Below, piece by piece: positions 55,490-63,674 of a DNA stretch of 64,000 nt. Made by a program: the position numbers and the translations under genes. The notes under the pieces were generated by a model. The model worked only from the letters and a program-made list of their open reading frames with translations. It made no database searches and was not told where the DNA came from. Source of the stretch: Microbacterium oxydans. GTDB taxonomy: Bacteria > Actinomycetota > Actinomycetes > Actinomycetales > Microbacteriaceae. The stretch is from contig NZ_JYIV01000016.1 of NCBI RefSeq assembly GCF_000956405.1, positions 1 through 64,000 of the forward strand. The letters run 5' to 3'. Position 1 is the first letter of the stretch, and each line of letters begins with the position of its first letter.

Positions 55490-55507
55490 TAGGCAAGGCT
55501 ATCCTAA
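55489..55507. promoter_or_regulatory. DtxR/IdeR iron box, hmuT side
   Basis: TTAGGCAAGGCTATCCTAA matches the 19-bp DtxR consensus at 17 positions. Its first base is also the first base of the hmuT start codon. Iron-loaded DtxR/IdeR binding here would block the haem import operon. Confidence 0.88.
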
Positions 55508-55557
55508 AACTTGACGCCGGATGATCCGCGCCTCTACGCTCAGAGATGTCGGCTTAC

Positions 55558-55576
55558 TTAGCTAAGCCTAACCAAA
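55558..55576. promoter_or_regulatory. Second DtxR/IdeR-like iron box, htaA side
   Basis: TTAGCTAAGCCTAACCAAA matches the DtxR consensus at about 15 of 19 positions and lies about 75 nt upstream of the HtaA start. Two boxes in one divergent region suggest separate control of each direction. Confidence 0.7.
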
Positions 55577-55651
55577 ACCCTACCCCGCCCGATTGCATTG
55601 CGGCACCGCCGGCGCGCGTGCTCTTCTGCGCGCCCGGAGCCGTGGAGAACC

Positions 55652-58600
55652 GTGAACGCCACAGCCACAGCATCCCCAGGGAGCGGACGCATACGCGTGC
55701 TGCTCGCCGCCTTCATCTCCTTCCTGCTCATCGCCGCCGGCGCGGTGATCGTCCCGCCCGCGCATGCCGCCGGTGCAACGGTCACGACCACAGTCGCCTC
55801 CGCCACGACCGCAGGCGTGAGCGTGCAGGTGCAGGCGACCGGTCTGCCCGAGGTCGAGGGTGCGTACGCGGCCCTCATCGTCAGAGGCACGGAGTCCGGG
55901 CTCACCGGTGGTGGCGGCTATGCCGCCTTCATGATGCCGACGGTCGCCGCGGGCGCGAGCACGTTCACGCTCGAGGCGCCGGCCGGCTCGCTGGACCGCG
56001 CGAAGACGTACGAGGTGCTCGTGTGGCAGAAGCACTCGAACCCGGACGAGACCACGATCTACGGTCGCGGTGACGTCATCATCTCGGACGGGCAATGGAA
56101 TGCCGTGTTCGGCACCGCTCCCGCTGATCCGGGGACCGATCCTGGAACGGACCCCGGTACCGATCCTGGGACGAACCCAGGCACCGATCCTGGTACGGAC
56201 CCCGGCACTGACCCCGGTACGGACCCTGGTACTGACCCTGGCACCGACCCCGGTACGGACCCCGGCGAGTCGCCGAAGTCCGCGGCACTCGAGGTGTTCC
56301 TGGCCGATGGCGCGACCCCGGCCGCGGGTGTGGTGCTCAGGGCAGGCGACAAGGTCGTCGTGAAGGGCTCTGGCTACGACCCGACGGCGAACCTCGGGAC
56401 CGAGGGCCGCGGTGTTCCCATCCCGAAGCACCTCCCGCAGGGCACCTACGTCGTGTTCGGCAACTTCGCCTCGACGTGGCAGCCTTCGACGGGCGCGGCA
56501 TCGTCGAACCGTTCGGTAGGCGCGCAGGCCTGGGCTCTGGCGGAGGGCGTGCTGAATCAGGTTCCCGCGCAGTACCAGAGCGCGATCCGCGCGCAGTGGG
56601 TCGACATCGCGGCAGACGGCACGTTCCAGGCCACTCTGACGCTGAAGGATGCCCCGGCCTCTCCCGGCACCTACGGCGTCTACACGTACGCCGCCGGCGG
56701 CGTGGTCAATGCCGATCAGGAGCGCAGCGTCGTCCTGAACTACGGCAACACCCCGGTCGTGACCTCGACCGTCAAGGCCGCGAGCACGACGGGCGGACTC
56801 ACCGTCACGGCCTCCGCCTCCAAGCTCGACGCGGTCACCGGGGCGTACGTCGCGCTGATCGAGAAGGGCACGGAGGCGAACGTCACCGCCGGCAGCGGGT
56901 TCCTCGCGATGCAGTACGTGCGCTCGATCTCCGGCGGCGTCTTCACGGTGGACCTGACCGCCGCTGCCGACACGCTCGACCGCGCGAAGTCCTACGAGAT
57001 CATCGTGTGGAAGCAGCATTCGATGCCGGAGGCGGGCACGATCTATGCGCGGAGCACCGTCACGGTGACCGACGCACAGTGGGACACGCTCTTCCCAGCA
57101 GGCCCGTCCGTGGCCACGACGGTCAAGACGGCGACGGCGAAGGACGGTCTGACCGTTACCGCGTCCGCCACGAATCTCGGCGAGATCCCCGGCGCCTATG
57201 TCGCACTGATCGAGGCCGGAACCGAGGGTGCCGTGAGCGCCGACGGCGGGTTCCTCGCGATGCAGTACGTGCCGAAGGTCACGTTCGGCGCCTTCGCGGT
57301 CGACCTCAACACCGCGGCGAAGAACCTCGACCGCACGAAGACGTACGAGGTCATCGTGTGGAAGCAGCATTCGATGCCCGATGCGAGCACGATCTACGCC
57401 CGCTCGACGGTGACCATCACGCCTGCGCACTGGGACGCGCTGCTCGATGTGAAGATTCCCGAGGTGCCGGAGACACCGGTCACGCCGACCAATCCGCCCG
57501 CGAACGTCCCCGGCGGTTCGCTCCGCTGGGCGATCTCCTCGTCGTTCACCGAATACATCACGAGCAACATCGCGAAGGGTTCCATCTCGGTCTCCGACGG
57601 TGCGACCCGTTCGGGAGGACAGTTCCAGTTCGGCCAGACCGTCGGGGGCGACTTCGATGTCAACACCGGGCTCGGCAGCGTCGTGTACCGCGGTTCGGTG
57701 CGCTTCATCGGTCATCAGGGTGTGCTCGATGTGACCGTGTCGAACCCGCTGATCCGCGTCACCTCGGCGAACGCGGCGACGCTGTACGTCACGAGCGGTG
57801 GCGCACAGGTCCCGTTCGCGACGCTCGACCTCTCGAGCGCGGCGCGCATCGCGGCAAACGGTGCAGTCACCTATACGGCGGCCCCCGCGGCGCTCACCGC
57901 CGAGGGGCGCGACCGCGTGCTGTCGGGCTACGGCACCACGCTGAATCCGGTGACGTTCACGATCGGCTCCGTCGCGGCGGCACCGGCCGGGTCGAGCGGC
58001 ACAGTGGCTGCGGCGGTGGTGAAGCCGAAGACCACTCTCCCGGCGACCCCGCCGGCGACCCAGGGCATCGAGGCCGACGAGGCCAACCTCGCAGCACTCG
58101 CGTCCGGACAGCCGGCGACGGTGTCCGCATCCGGTTTCCAGGCGAACGAGCAGGGCATCAAGGTCGTCGTGTACTCGACTCCGGTGCTGCTCGAGACGGT
58201 GACCGCTGACGCGAACGGCGTCGCCACCTGGTCGGGTGCCCTTCCGGCGAGCCTCGAGGACGGCGAGCACACGCTCACGTTCCAGGGGTCGGTGAACCGC
58301 GGCCTCGCCTTCATGCTCAACAGGGCGACCACCGCGATCGGCGTGTGCACGGTGGAGGGTGCGATCCTCAAGTGGGGTTACAAGGAGTCGTTCCGCACCT
58401 ACATCGAGGGCATCGCGAAGGGCGGCTGGACGCTGACCGACGTGGCCTACCAGTACCCCGACTACGTGTGGGAGAACGGCACGGGATCGTTCGACGACAA
58501 GACCGTCGCGGGCCTGGTCACCTACGGCGGCAGCATCACCTTCACGGGTCACGACGGGGCGCTGAACACGACGCTCGCGAACGCGGCGGTCGAGCTCGTG

Positions 58601-59050
58601 GGAGACAAGGGCTACCTCGTCTTCGACGTGACCGGCACTACGCAGGGCGGCGAGAGCATCGACCAGAAGGGCGTCCGCCTCGCGGAGTTCGCCCTCGGTG
58701 ATGCCGCGGTCGTCGACGGCGTGCTGACGCTCGATGCGATCCCGACCACATTGACCGAGGCCGGAGCGTCCGCGTTCGGCACCTACGCCGCAGGCGAGGG
58801 GCTCGACCCGGTCACGGCCGTCATCCCGGTCGGCACGAACTGCGGCGTCGCCGAGGAGAAGCCCGAGGCCGACTCCGAGGTGACCGCCGTGGTGACCACC
58901 GCGAGCGAGCCAGCGGATGCCGAGGGTGCCCCGGTGTGGCCGTGGATCGTCGGCGGCCTCGTGGTCGTGGCGCTCGCTGCCACCGGCGGTGTGCTGATCG
59001 TCCGCCGCAAGCGCGCGGCGGAGGCCGTCGAGACGACCACCGAGGTCTGA
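55652..59050 (+). CDS. Membrane-anchored surface haem-binding protein with two HtaA domains
   Basis: A 1132-aa exported protein. Order: signal peptide (about 1-40, cleavage after AHA), repeat R1 (42-153), DPGT-repeat linker (about 158-206), a beta domain (210-365), repeats R2 (368-480) and R3 (486-598). Then HtaA domain 1 (620-773; SLRWAISSSFTEYI), an Ig-like domain (810-893), HtaA domain 2 (900-1056; ILKWGYKESFRTYI) and a C-terminal membrane helix (1093-1117) with RRK stop-transfer. No LPxTG, so it is membrane-anchored. HtaA domains capture haem and pass it to HmuT. The GTG at 55652 has GGAG upstream. Two iron boxes precede it. Confidence 0.9.
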   Translation: MNATATASPGSGRIRVLLAAFISFLLIAAGAVIVPPAHAAGATVTTTVASATTAGVSVQVQATGLPEVEGAYAALIVRGTESGLTGGGGYAAFMMPTVAAGASTFTLEAPAGSLDRAKTYEVLVWQKHSNPDETTIYGRGDVIISDGQWNAVFGTAPADPGTDPGTDPGTDPGTNPGTDPGTDPGTDPGTDPGTDPGTDPGTDPGESPKSAALEVFLADGATPAAGVVLRAGDKVVVKGSGYDPTANLGTEGRGVPIPKHLPQGTYVVFGNFASTWQPSTGAASSNRSVGAQAWALAEGVLNQVPAQYQSAIRAQWVDIAADGTFQATLTLKDAPASPGTYGVYTYAAGGVVNADQERSVVLNYGNTPVVTSTVKAASTTGGLTVTASASKLDAVTGAYVALIEKGTEANVTAGSGFLAMQYVRSISGGVFTVDLTAAADTLDRAKSYEIIVWKQHSMPEAGTIYARSTVTVTDAQWDTLFPAGPSVATTVKTATAKDGLTVTASATNLGEIPGAYVALIEAGTEGAVSADGGFLAMQYVPKVTFGAFAVDLNTAAKNLDRTKTYEVIVWKQHSMPDASTIYARSTVTITPAHWDALLDVKIPEVPETPVTPTNPPANVPGGSLRWAISSSFTEYITSNIAKGSISVSDGATRSGGQFQFGQTVGGDFDVNTGLGSVVYRGSVRFIGHQGVLDVTVSNPLIRVTSANAATLYVTSGGAQVPFATLDLSSAARIAANGAVTYTAAPAALTAEGRDRVLSGYGTTLNPVTFTIGSVAAAPAGSSGTVAAAVVKPKTTLPATPPATQGIEADEANLAALASGQPATVSASGFQANEQGIKVVVYSTPVLLETVTADANGVATWSGALPASLEDGEHTLTFQGSVNRGLAFMLNRATTAIGVCTVEGAILKWGYKESFRTYIEGIAKGGWTLTDVAYQYPDYVWENGTGSFDDKTVAGLVTYGGSITFTGHDGALNTTLANAAVELVGDKGYLVFDVTGTTQGGESIDQKGVRLAEFALGDAAVVDGVLTLDAIPTTLTEAGASAFGTYAAGEGLDPVTAVIPVGTNCGVAEEKPEADSEVTAVVTTASEPADAEGAPVWPWIVGGLVVVALAATGGVLIVRRKRAAEAVETTTEV
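56125..56268 (+). repeat. In-gene tandem repeat encoding a (DPGT)n linker
   Basis: About twelve 12-nt units encode Asp-Pro-Gly-Thr with slight wobble-base variation and one Asn-Pro variant. It joins the first surface repeat to the rest of the HtaA protein and probably acts as a stiff wall-spanning spacer. Copy number is likely to vary between strains by slippage. Confidence 0.85.
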
Positions 59051-59066
59051 TCGCGGCGCGACATGC

Positions 59067-59103
59067 AACGGCCCTCCCCGCAGCGGACGCAGGGAGGGCC
59101 GTT
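59067..59103. terminator. Bidirectional terminator hairpin
   Basis: A perfect 12-bp stem (AACGGCCCTCCC / GGGAGGGCCGTT) with a 13-nt loop, between the convergent HtaA gene (stop 59050) and M23 peptidase gene (stop 59124). Confidence 0.85.
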
Positions 59104-59123
59104 CTCCCGTCACTTCGATGCGG

Positions 59124-60437
59124 TCAGACGATCAGGCGGTGGCCGTTCCAACCGTTTCCCACCTTGAGGGGCGCGCCGAATCCGGATCCGCCCAGCCCCG
59201 GGTAGAGCCAGAGGTCTCCGGCGGCATCGCGGGCGAGGACATCGGCGTAGCCATCGGTGCCCATATCCGCTCCTCCGGTGATCGCGGTCATACCGCTCCA
59301 CCCGTTGCCGACCTGGCTCGGAGCGTTCAGAGTGGCCCCGTTTCCGGGGTACAGGCGGAGGGCGCCACTCGTATCGCGGGCGAGGATATCGCCCTTCCCG
59401 TCCGTGCCGAAGTCGCCGGCAAGGATCATGTCCACGGCACCCCACCCGTTGCCGATCTGGACGGCCGCGTTGAAGCCACCGGCGCCGTTGCCCGCGTACA
59501 AGTACAAGTTCTCATCGCTGCCGATGGCGACGAGATCGGCTGCGCCGTCGCTGTTGAAGTCGGCTCCTCCGGTGACGAGGCGGAAGGTACCCCACCCGTG
59601 TCCGACCTGCGACGCCTGAAATGTGTTGTTCCCCCCACCCCGGTAGAACCACAGGGTGCCGTCATCTCGCACAGCCACGATGTCACCATGTCCGTCGCCG
59701 TTGTAGTCACCGTGGATGAGAATGCGAGTGGTGTCCCACCCGGGTCCTAGGGTGACAGGGTTCCAGCCGCCGTTCCCATTACCGTTGTATGCGGTCATCT
59801 GTCCGGTAGTGGAGACAGCGAGCACGTCGGCTTTCCCGTCGCCGTTGTAGTCCGCGTTCAATCCGCTCGTGCCGATCGGTCCGGTTCCGAGGTACTGCAA
59901 CGCAGTCACGGTGCCTTGGTAGCACGAGTAGTACTGGTTCGTGATGTTCGACCCGTTGCGGTAGATCTCGAAATGCATGTGTGCGCCCGTACTGTTACCA
60001 GTGCTGCCGACGGTTCCGATCCGCTGCCCCTGCGCGACCGTCGCACCGTTGGAGACGGTGAGTGAGCCATTGACCATGTGCGCATATCGAGTGGAGTAGC
60101 CGTTGGCATGAGAGATGACGATCTGGGTGCCATATCCGGTTGTGGCGTTTGAGTTGATCGCCGTCGTCACCTTTCCGGCTGCCGAGGCGTATACGGGCGT
60201 CCCACCGTTGCCGTTGATGTCGACTCCCTCGTGCGTCGGACGAGTGCCCCCAGGGCAACCGTCGACGATGTCGGCGACGTGGCCGCTGACGGGTTGCACA
60301 AATCCGGAAGCGGCGGACGCGGGTGATACAGGCACGAGCGTGCCGATCGCGATCGCGAGAGCTGTCCCCGCCGCGGCCAAGAGCCGACGAGATGCGGGCG
60401 GATTCGATGTGCGCGGTGTGCGCTTCAGGAGACTCAT
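59124..60437 (-). CDS. Secreted M23 peptidase with FG-GAP-like repeats
   Basis: A 437-aa exported protein. A signal peptide (about 1-43, cleavage after ASA) precedes an LytM/M23 domain (about 45-180) with zinc ligands in THEGVDI and GAHMHFEIY, so it can act as a peptidoglycan or elastin-like endopeptidase. The rest is about five FG-GAP/VCBS repeats (DYNGDGKADVLAV, DFNSDGAADLVAI) that bind calcium and often form a propeller. ATG at 60437; a GTG two codons earlier is possible. Codon use is visibly less GC-rich than that of its neighbours, which hints at transfer. Confidence 0.88.
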   Translation of the reverse strand: MSLLKRTPRTSNPPASRRLLAAAGTALAIAIGTLVPVSPASAASGFVQPVSGHVADIVDGCPGGTRPTHEGVDINGNGGTPVYASAAGKVTTAINSNATTGYGTQIVISHANGYSTRYAHMVNGSLTVSNGATVAQGQRIGTVGSTGNSTGAHMHFEIYRNGSNITNQYYSCYQGTVTALQYLGTGPIGTSGLNADYNGDGKADVLAVSTTGQMTAYNGNGNGGWNPVTLGPGWDTTRILIHGDYNGDGHGDIVAVRDDGTLWFYRGGGNNTFQASQVGHGWGTFRLVTGGADFNSDGAADLVAIGSDENLYLYAGNGAGGFNAAVQIGNGWGAVDMILAGDFGTDGKGDILARDTSGALRLYPGNGATLNAPSQVGNGWSGMTAITGGADMGTDGYADVLARDAAGDLWLYPGLGGSGFGAPLKVGNGWNGHRLIV

Positions 60438-60592
60438 GGCCACAACGTAGCGAGGAGATCGGGCTCCTCGCTGTCCTCTCTTCGGCCTACAGACCGACGA
60501 CTGCTCCTCCCTTTAAGCTGAGACGGACCGTGCCCCTCGACGGCGTCGGGACACCGGCACACAGCATCCGCCGGCGGTGGGACAATGGAGGT

Positions 60593-60907
60593 ATGACGCC
60601 CACCGACTCCCACCAGACCGTCGAAGCGACCGTGCGCCGCGTGCCGCGGTACGGCGTGCTCATGGGTATCGGCGTCGTGGTCGGTGTGATCGCGGCTGCC
60701 ATCCTCACCTGGACCGGCAGTTTCGACGAGTCGCAGGCTCTCGACATCGTCTACCCGCCCGGCCAGGTGTTCGGTTTCCTGCTGCTGTGGACGGTTCCGA
60801 TCGGGATCGCCCTGGGTGGCGTCGTCGGACTGATCCTGGAGCGTCTCGCCCGTCGCCACGACCGGGTCGTGCGGGTCGACCGCGAGACCGTCGTCGACGA
60901 GGACTGA
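60593..60907 (+). CDS. Small two-helix membrane protein
   Basis: A 104-aa protein with two membrane segments (about residues 21-43 and 59-86) separated by a short extracellular loop, and a charged cytoplasmic C-terminus. No family recognised. A GACAAT hexamer ends 6 nt before the ATG at 60593. That places the -10 so close to the start that a leaderless transcript is likely. Confidence 0.7.
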   Translation: MTPTDSHQTVEATVRRVPRYGVLMGIGVVVGVIAAAILTWTGSFDESQALDIVYPPGQVFGFLLLWTVPIGIALGGVVGLILERLARRHDRVVRVDRETVVDED

Positions 60908-60910
60908 CCG

Positions 60911-61516
60911 CTACGCCAACTCGGCGATCACCGGACGGATCGCGGCGTCGAAGGCCACGACATCGCGACGCAGACCATCGGTCACGGCGACCGTGAGAGC
61001 TCCGATCCACCAGATGCCGCGCTGCGAGAACGGCAGCACCTGCACGTTCAGCTCGAACGAGTGGGCTCGACGACCGACCTCGCGCTCGAACTCCGCGATC
61101 GCACTCGCATACGCACGGTAGGCATCGCCGCCGGTGTGGCTCTTCATGGACGCCACGTATCTGTCGTGAGCGGCGCGCGCGTAGAGCAGAGCCGACGTCG
61201 CGTGCGGTGCGATCGCCGCCATCAACTCCTCTGCGCCGCGGGCGGGCAGCGCGACGAGCGTGTCGAATCCGTCGACGAGTTCGAGGGGCACGTCCGAGGG
61301 GTGGGCGCGCGGCTCCACCGTCATGTCCCAGTAATGGCGCCATTGCGCTTCGAGATCGGGTGAGGCGTCAGCGGCGTCGGGGGCGCGGACGGCGAGCTCG
61401 CGCAGGCTCGGAAGGTCTTCCGGAACCCGGATCCCGAGCTGTTGCCGCAGTGCGAGCGCGACGAGCACCGGAACGCTCGCGTCTTCGCGGATGAGCCACT
61501 GCGGCTTGTCTGACAT
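60911..61516 (-). CDS. Hypothetical protein
   Basis: A 201-aa soluble, mostly helical protein starting MSDKPQWLIREDASVPVLVA. No signal peptide, membrane segment or motif that I recognise. It is convergent with the small membrane protein (3 nt between stops) and lies 44 nt downstream of the crotonase gene on the same strand, so it may be co-transcribed with that operon. Confidence 0.7.
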   Translation of the reverse strand: MSDKPQWLIREDASVPVLVALALRQQLGIRVPEDLPSLRELAVRAPDAADASPDLEAQWRHYWDMTVEPRAHPSDVPLELVDGFDTLVALPARGAEELMAAIAPHATSALLYARAAHDRYVASMKSHTGGDAYRAYASAIAEFEREVGRRAHSFELNVQVLPFSQRGIWWIGALTVAVTDGLRRDVVAFDAAIRPVIAELA

Positions 61517-61560
61517 GGCCCCATCGTAGGCGGACGGTCCACGGCGGCGGCTCTCCGGGA

Positions 61561-62385
61561 TCACATGTCGTCGGGTGAGAACTCGGGTGGACGCTTGGCG
61601 AGGAATGCCCGGATGCCCTCGTCACTGTCCTGATGCGTGAAGGCGATTCCGTACAACCGCGTCTCCTCCGCAAAGGCCGTGCTCCTGTCTTCCTGCACAG
61701 CGGCTCGCAGCGCCTGACGGGCCATCGCGGTGGCGGCGCGCGAGCGGCGTGGCCCCGACGAGAGAGCCGCGACCGCCTCGCGAAGGACGCTGTCCCTCGG
61801 CGCGAGACGGGTCGCGAGGCCGTGCGCCTGCGCCCCGACACCATTCAAGGCCCGACCGGTGAGCACCATCTCCGCCGCCAGTCCTGGCCCCACCCGCTCG
61901 ACGAGTCGCCGAACTCCCCCGAAGCCGGGAAGGAGGCCGAGAGTCGGCTCCGGCAGAGCGAAGTGAGAATCCGGTGTCGCGTAGATCGTGTCGCAGGCGA
62001 GCGCCAACTCCAGGCCGCCCCCCACCGCGGGGCCGTCGACGCACGCGATCGTGGGCCACGGCGAATCCTCGATCTGCGACAGGAGCGACTTCGCCGCCAG
62101 GGCGATCCGTCGTCCTGCTGCGGCCGGGTCGTCGGACACCCGCGCGAGGTGCAACTCGCCGATGTCGGCTCCGGCGCAGAACGCGGATCCGGCTCCGCTG
62201 ATCACGATGCCGGACAGCGTCAGGTGCTCGAGGGCGCGGACGGCACGACCGAGCTCGGTGAGCATGAGGGCGGACAGCGCGTTCCGCCGCTCCGGTCGCT
62301 GCAGCCGAATGTGGGCGACGGGGCCCTTCGTGATGACCTCGATCGTCTCGTAGCTGTGCTCCATGTTCTCCCGATCGCCGTTCAT
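61561..62385 (-). CDS. Enoyl-CoA hydratase/isomerase family protein
   Basis: A 274-aa crotonase-fold protein. The oxyanion-hole segments are GSAFCAGADIGEL and DGPAVGGGLELALACD. The catalytic-Glu region reads ALPEPTLGLLPGFGGVRRL, where the Glu of LPEPTLGL matches one hydratase catalytic residue. The start at 62385 overlaps the stop of the membrane oxidoreductase; an internal ATG at 62364 with GGGAGA upstream is possible. Its operon context suggests action on an acyl-CoA or acyl thioester made by the adjacent adenylating enzyme. Confidence 0.88.
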   Translation of the reverse strand: MNGDRENMEHSYETIEVITKGPVAHIRLQRPERRNALSALMLTELGRAVRALEHLTLSGIVISGAGSAFCAGADIGELHLARVSDDPAAAGRRIALAAKSLLSQIEDSPWPTIACVDGPAVGGGLELALACDTIYATPDSHFALPEPTLGLLPGFGGVRRLVERVGPGLAAEMVLTGRALNGVGAQAHGLATRLAPRDSVLREAVAALSSGPRRSRAATAMARQALRAAVQEDRSTAFAEETRLYGIAFTHQDSDEGIRAFLAKRPPEFSPDDM

Positions 62386-63674
62386 GAGTCCCAGATCGCT
62401 CCGAAGGCGGGGATCCCCTGCTGTTCGAGTCCTTCGACGATGGACCAGGTGGTGGTGCTGTTCGAGATGCAGATCACTGCTTCGGCTCCTGTCGTGGCGA
62501 CGGCGTGGCGGGCGAGGGCGAGGAGGTCGGGCTTGCCGTCGGAGGCGGTGTCCCAGACGAGGGCATCGGGGACGGCCCTGCGGATCTCGGCGACCAGCTC
62601 GATCCCGTAGGTGTTCCGCGGAGCGCGTGCAGACCAGACCAGGTGTGCCGGCGCCGTGCCGGCGAGCAGATGCGGCAGGCACGGGCCGATGCCGCTGCCG
62701 GTGGCCACCCAGACCACCTTCCGGAACAGCTTGTCGATGTTGCCGACGCCGGCGGTCGGGATGCCCTTGACCCACACGTGTCGTGGCTTGTCGTCGATGA
62801 ACCGGCTCGTCCAATCGCCGGCGCGCGAGATCGTCAGCCGGAAACCCGGTTCGCCGGGCGTCGGCACGTTCGCGAAGGAGTGCCATTCGAGCAGCGGATT
62901 GCGACTGATCGACGTGGAGGACCCGGCGAACGGGGTGACGCCGTAGTCGAACCGGGCGATCGCGACGTGGCTCGACGGTGTCGAGACGTCGACCGGGACC
63001 CTCCGCAGCCGCATCCAGGGGAGCGCGACGCTCACCGTCGTGGCGAGGAGGAGCCAGAGCCCAGCGGAGGAGAGCACGTGCAGGAGCGAGGCCCGCGCGT
63101 CGACGAGCGTCGCGACCGTCTGCACCCAGACGAGGACCAGCAGCAGCCAACCGCCCAACCGGTGCGTGACCTCGAAGGCGTCGTGCCATCGCGCACGCAG
63201 GGGCGGCAGGGCGGTGACGAGCATCGCGATGAGGACCGACGAGCCCAGGACCGCGGTGATCGCGAACAGAGGCGAGGGCCCGTCGGAGATCGCGAGCACG
63301 CAGAACGCGACGTACCAGGCGGTCGCGCTCACGGCGGCGCCGACGTGCACCCCGCCGAAGCTGTAGATCTTGCCGAGACCCCACCTCACGCGAAGCGGGG
63401 CCGTGGAGCGGATGCTCGTCGCCAGCCGGAACAGGGCGTTGATCACATACTGCTGACGGACGATCGCCGCCACGAAGACGTTGACACCGGCGACGACGAA
63501 TGCCTGCTCCGCGGTCGGAGACGGATTCGCAGCCCACGCGACGAGATTCAGCAGGACGGTCGCCAGCGCGAGACGGTTGTACGGCCTGAGACGGCGGGAC
63601 CGCCGCAGCTGGGACCACCGGCCCGGGACCGGCGGTGTGTCGAACGTCGCTGCGGAGAGTGAGACGCCGGTCAT
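62382..63674 (-). CDS. TmpA-like integral membrane oxidoreductase
   Basis: A 430-aa protein. The N-terminal half has about six membrane segments with several His residues (GGVHVG, WHDAFEVTH, LLHVLSS) that could bind haem b. The C-terminal half resembles a ferredoxin-reductase fold: WVATGSGIGPCLPHLLAG for NAD(P) binding, and the ending IPAFGAIWDS. RPYNRLALATVLLNL and the IPAFG-IWDS end recall the fungal TmpA family and TmpA-type domains near adenylate-forming enzymes; this is from memory. It overlaps both neighbouring genes by 4 nt. Confidence 0.75.
   Translation of the reverse strand: MTGVSLSAATFDTPPVPGRWSQLRRSRRLRPYNRLALATVLLNLVAWAANPSPTAEQAFVVAGVNVFVAAIVRQQYVINALFRLATSIRSTAPLRVRWGLGKIYSFGGVHVGAAVSATAWYVAFCVLAISDGPSPLFAITAVLGSSVLIAMLVTALPPLRARWHDAFEVTHRLGGWLLLVLVWVQTVATLVDARASLLHVLSSAGLWLLLATTVSVALPWMRLRRVPVDVSTPSSHVAIARFDYGVTPFAGSSTSISRNPLLEWHSFANVPTPGEPGFRLTISRAGDWTSRFIDDKPRHVWVKGIPTAGVGNIDKLFRKVVWVATGSGIGPCLPHLLAGTAPAHLVWSARAPRNTYGIELVAEIRRAVPDALVWDTASDGKPDLLALARHAVATTGAEAVICISNSTTTWSIVEGLEQQGIPAFGAIWDS

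Noticed and set aside
56125..56268. Tandem 12-nt repeats considered as a CRISPR-like or satellite array
   Set aside because: Units are in frame, encode DPGT without spacers and lie inside the HtaA coding sequence, so they form a protein linker.
55580..59113. 1177-codon minus-strand frame over the HtaA gene
   Set aside because: Mirror of a repeat-rich gene. It has a biased Arg/Gly/Val composition and no start signal or motif.
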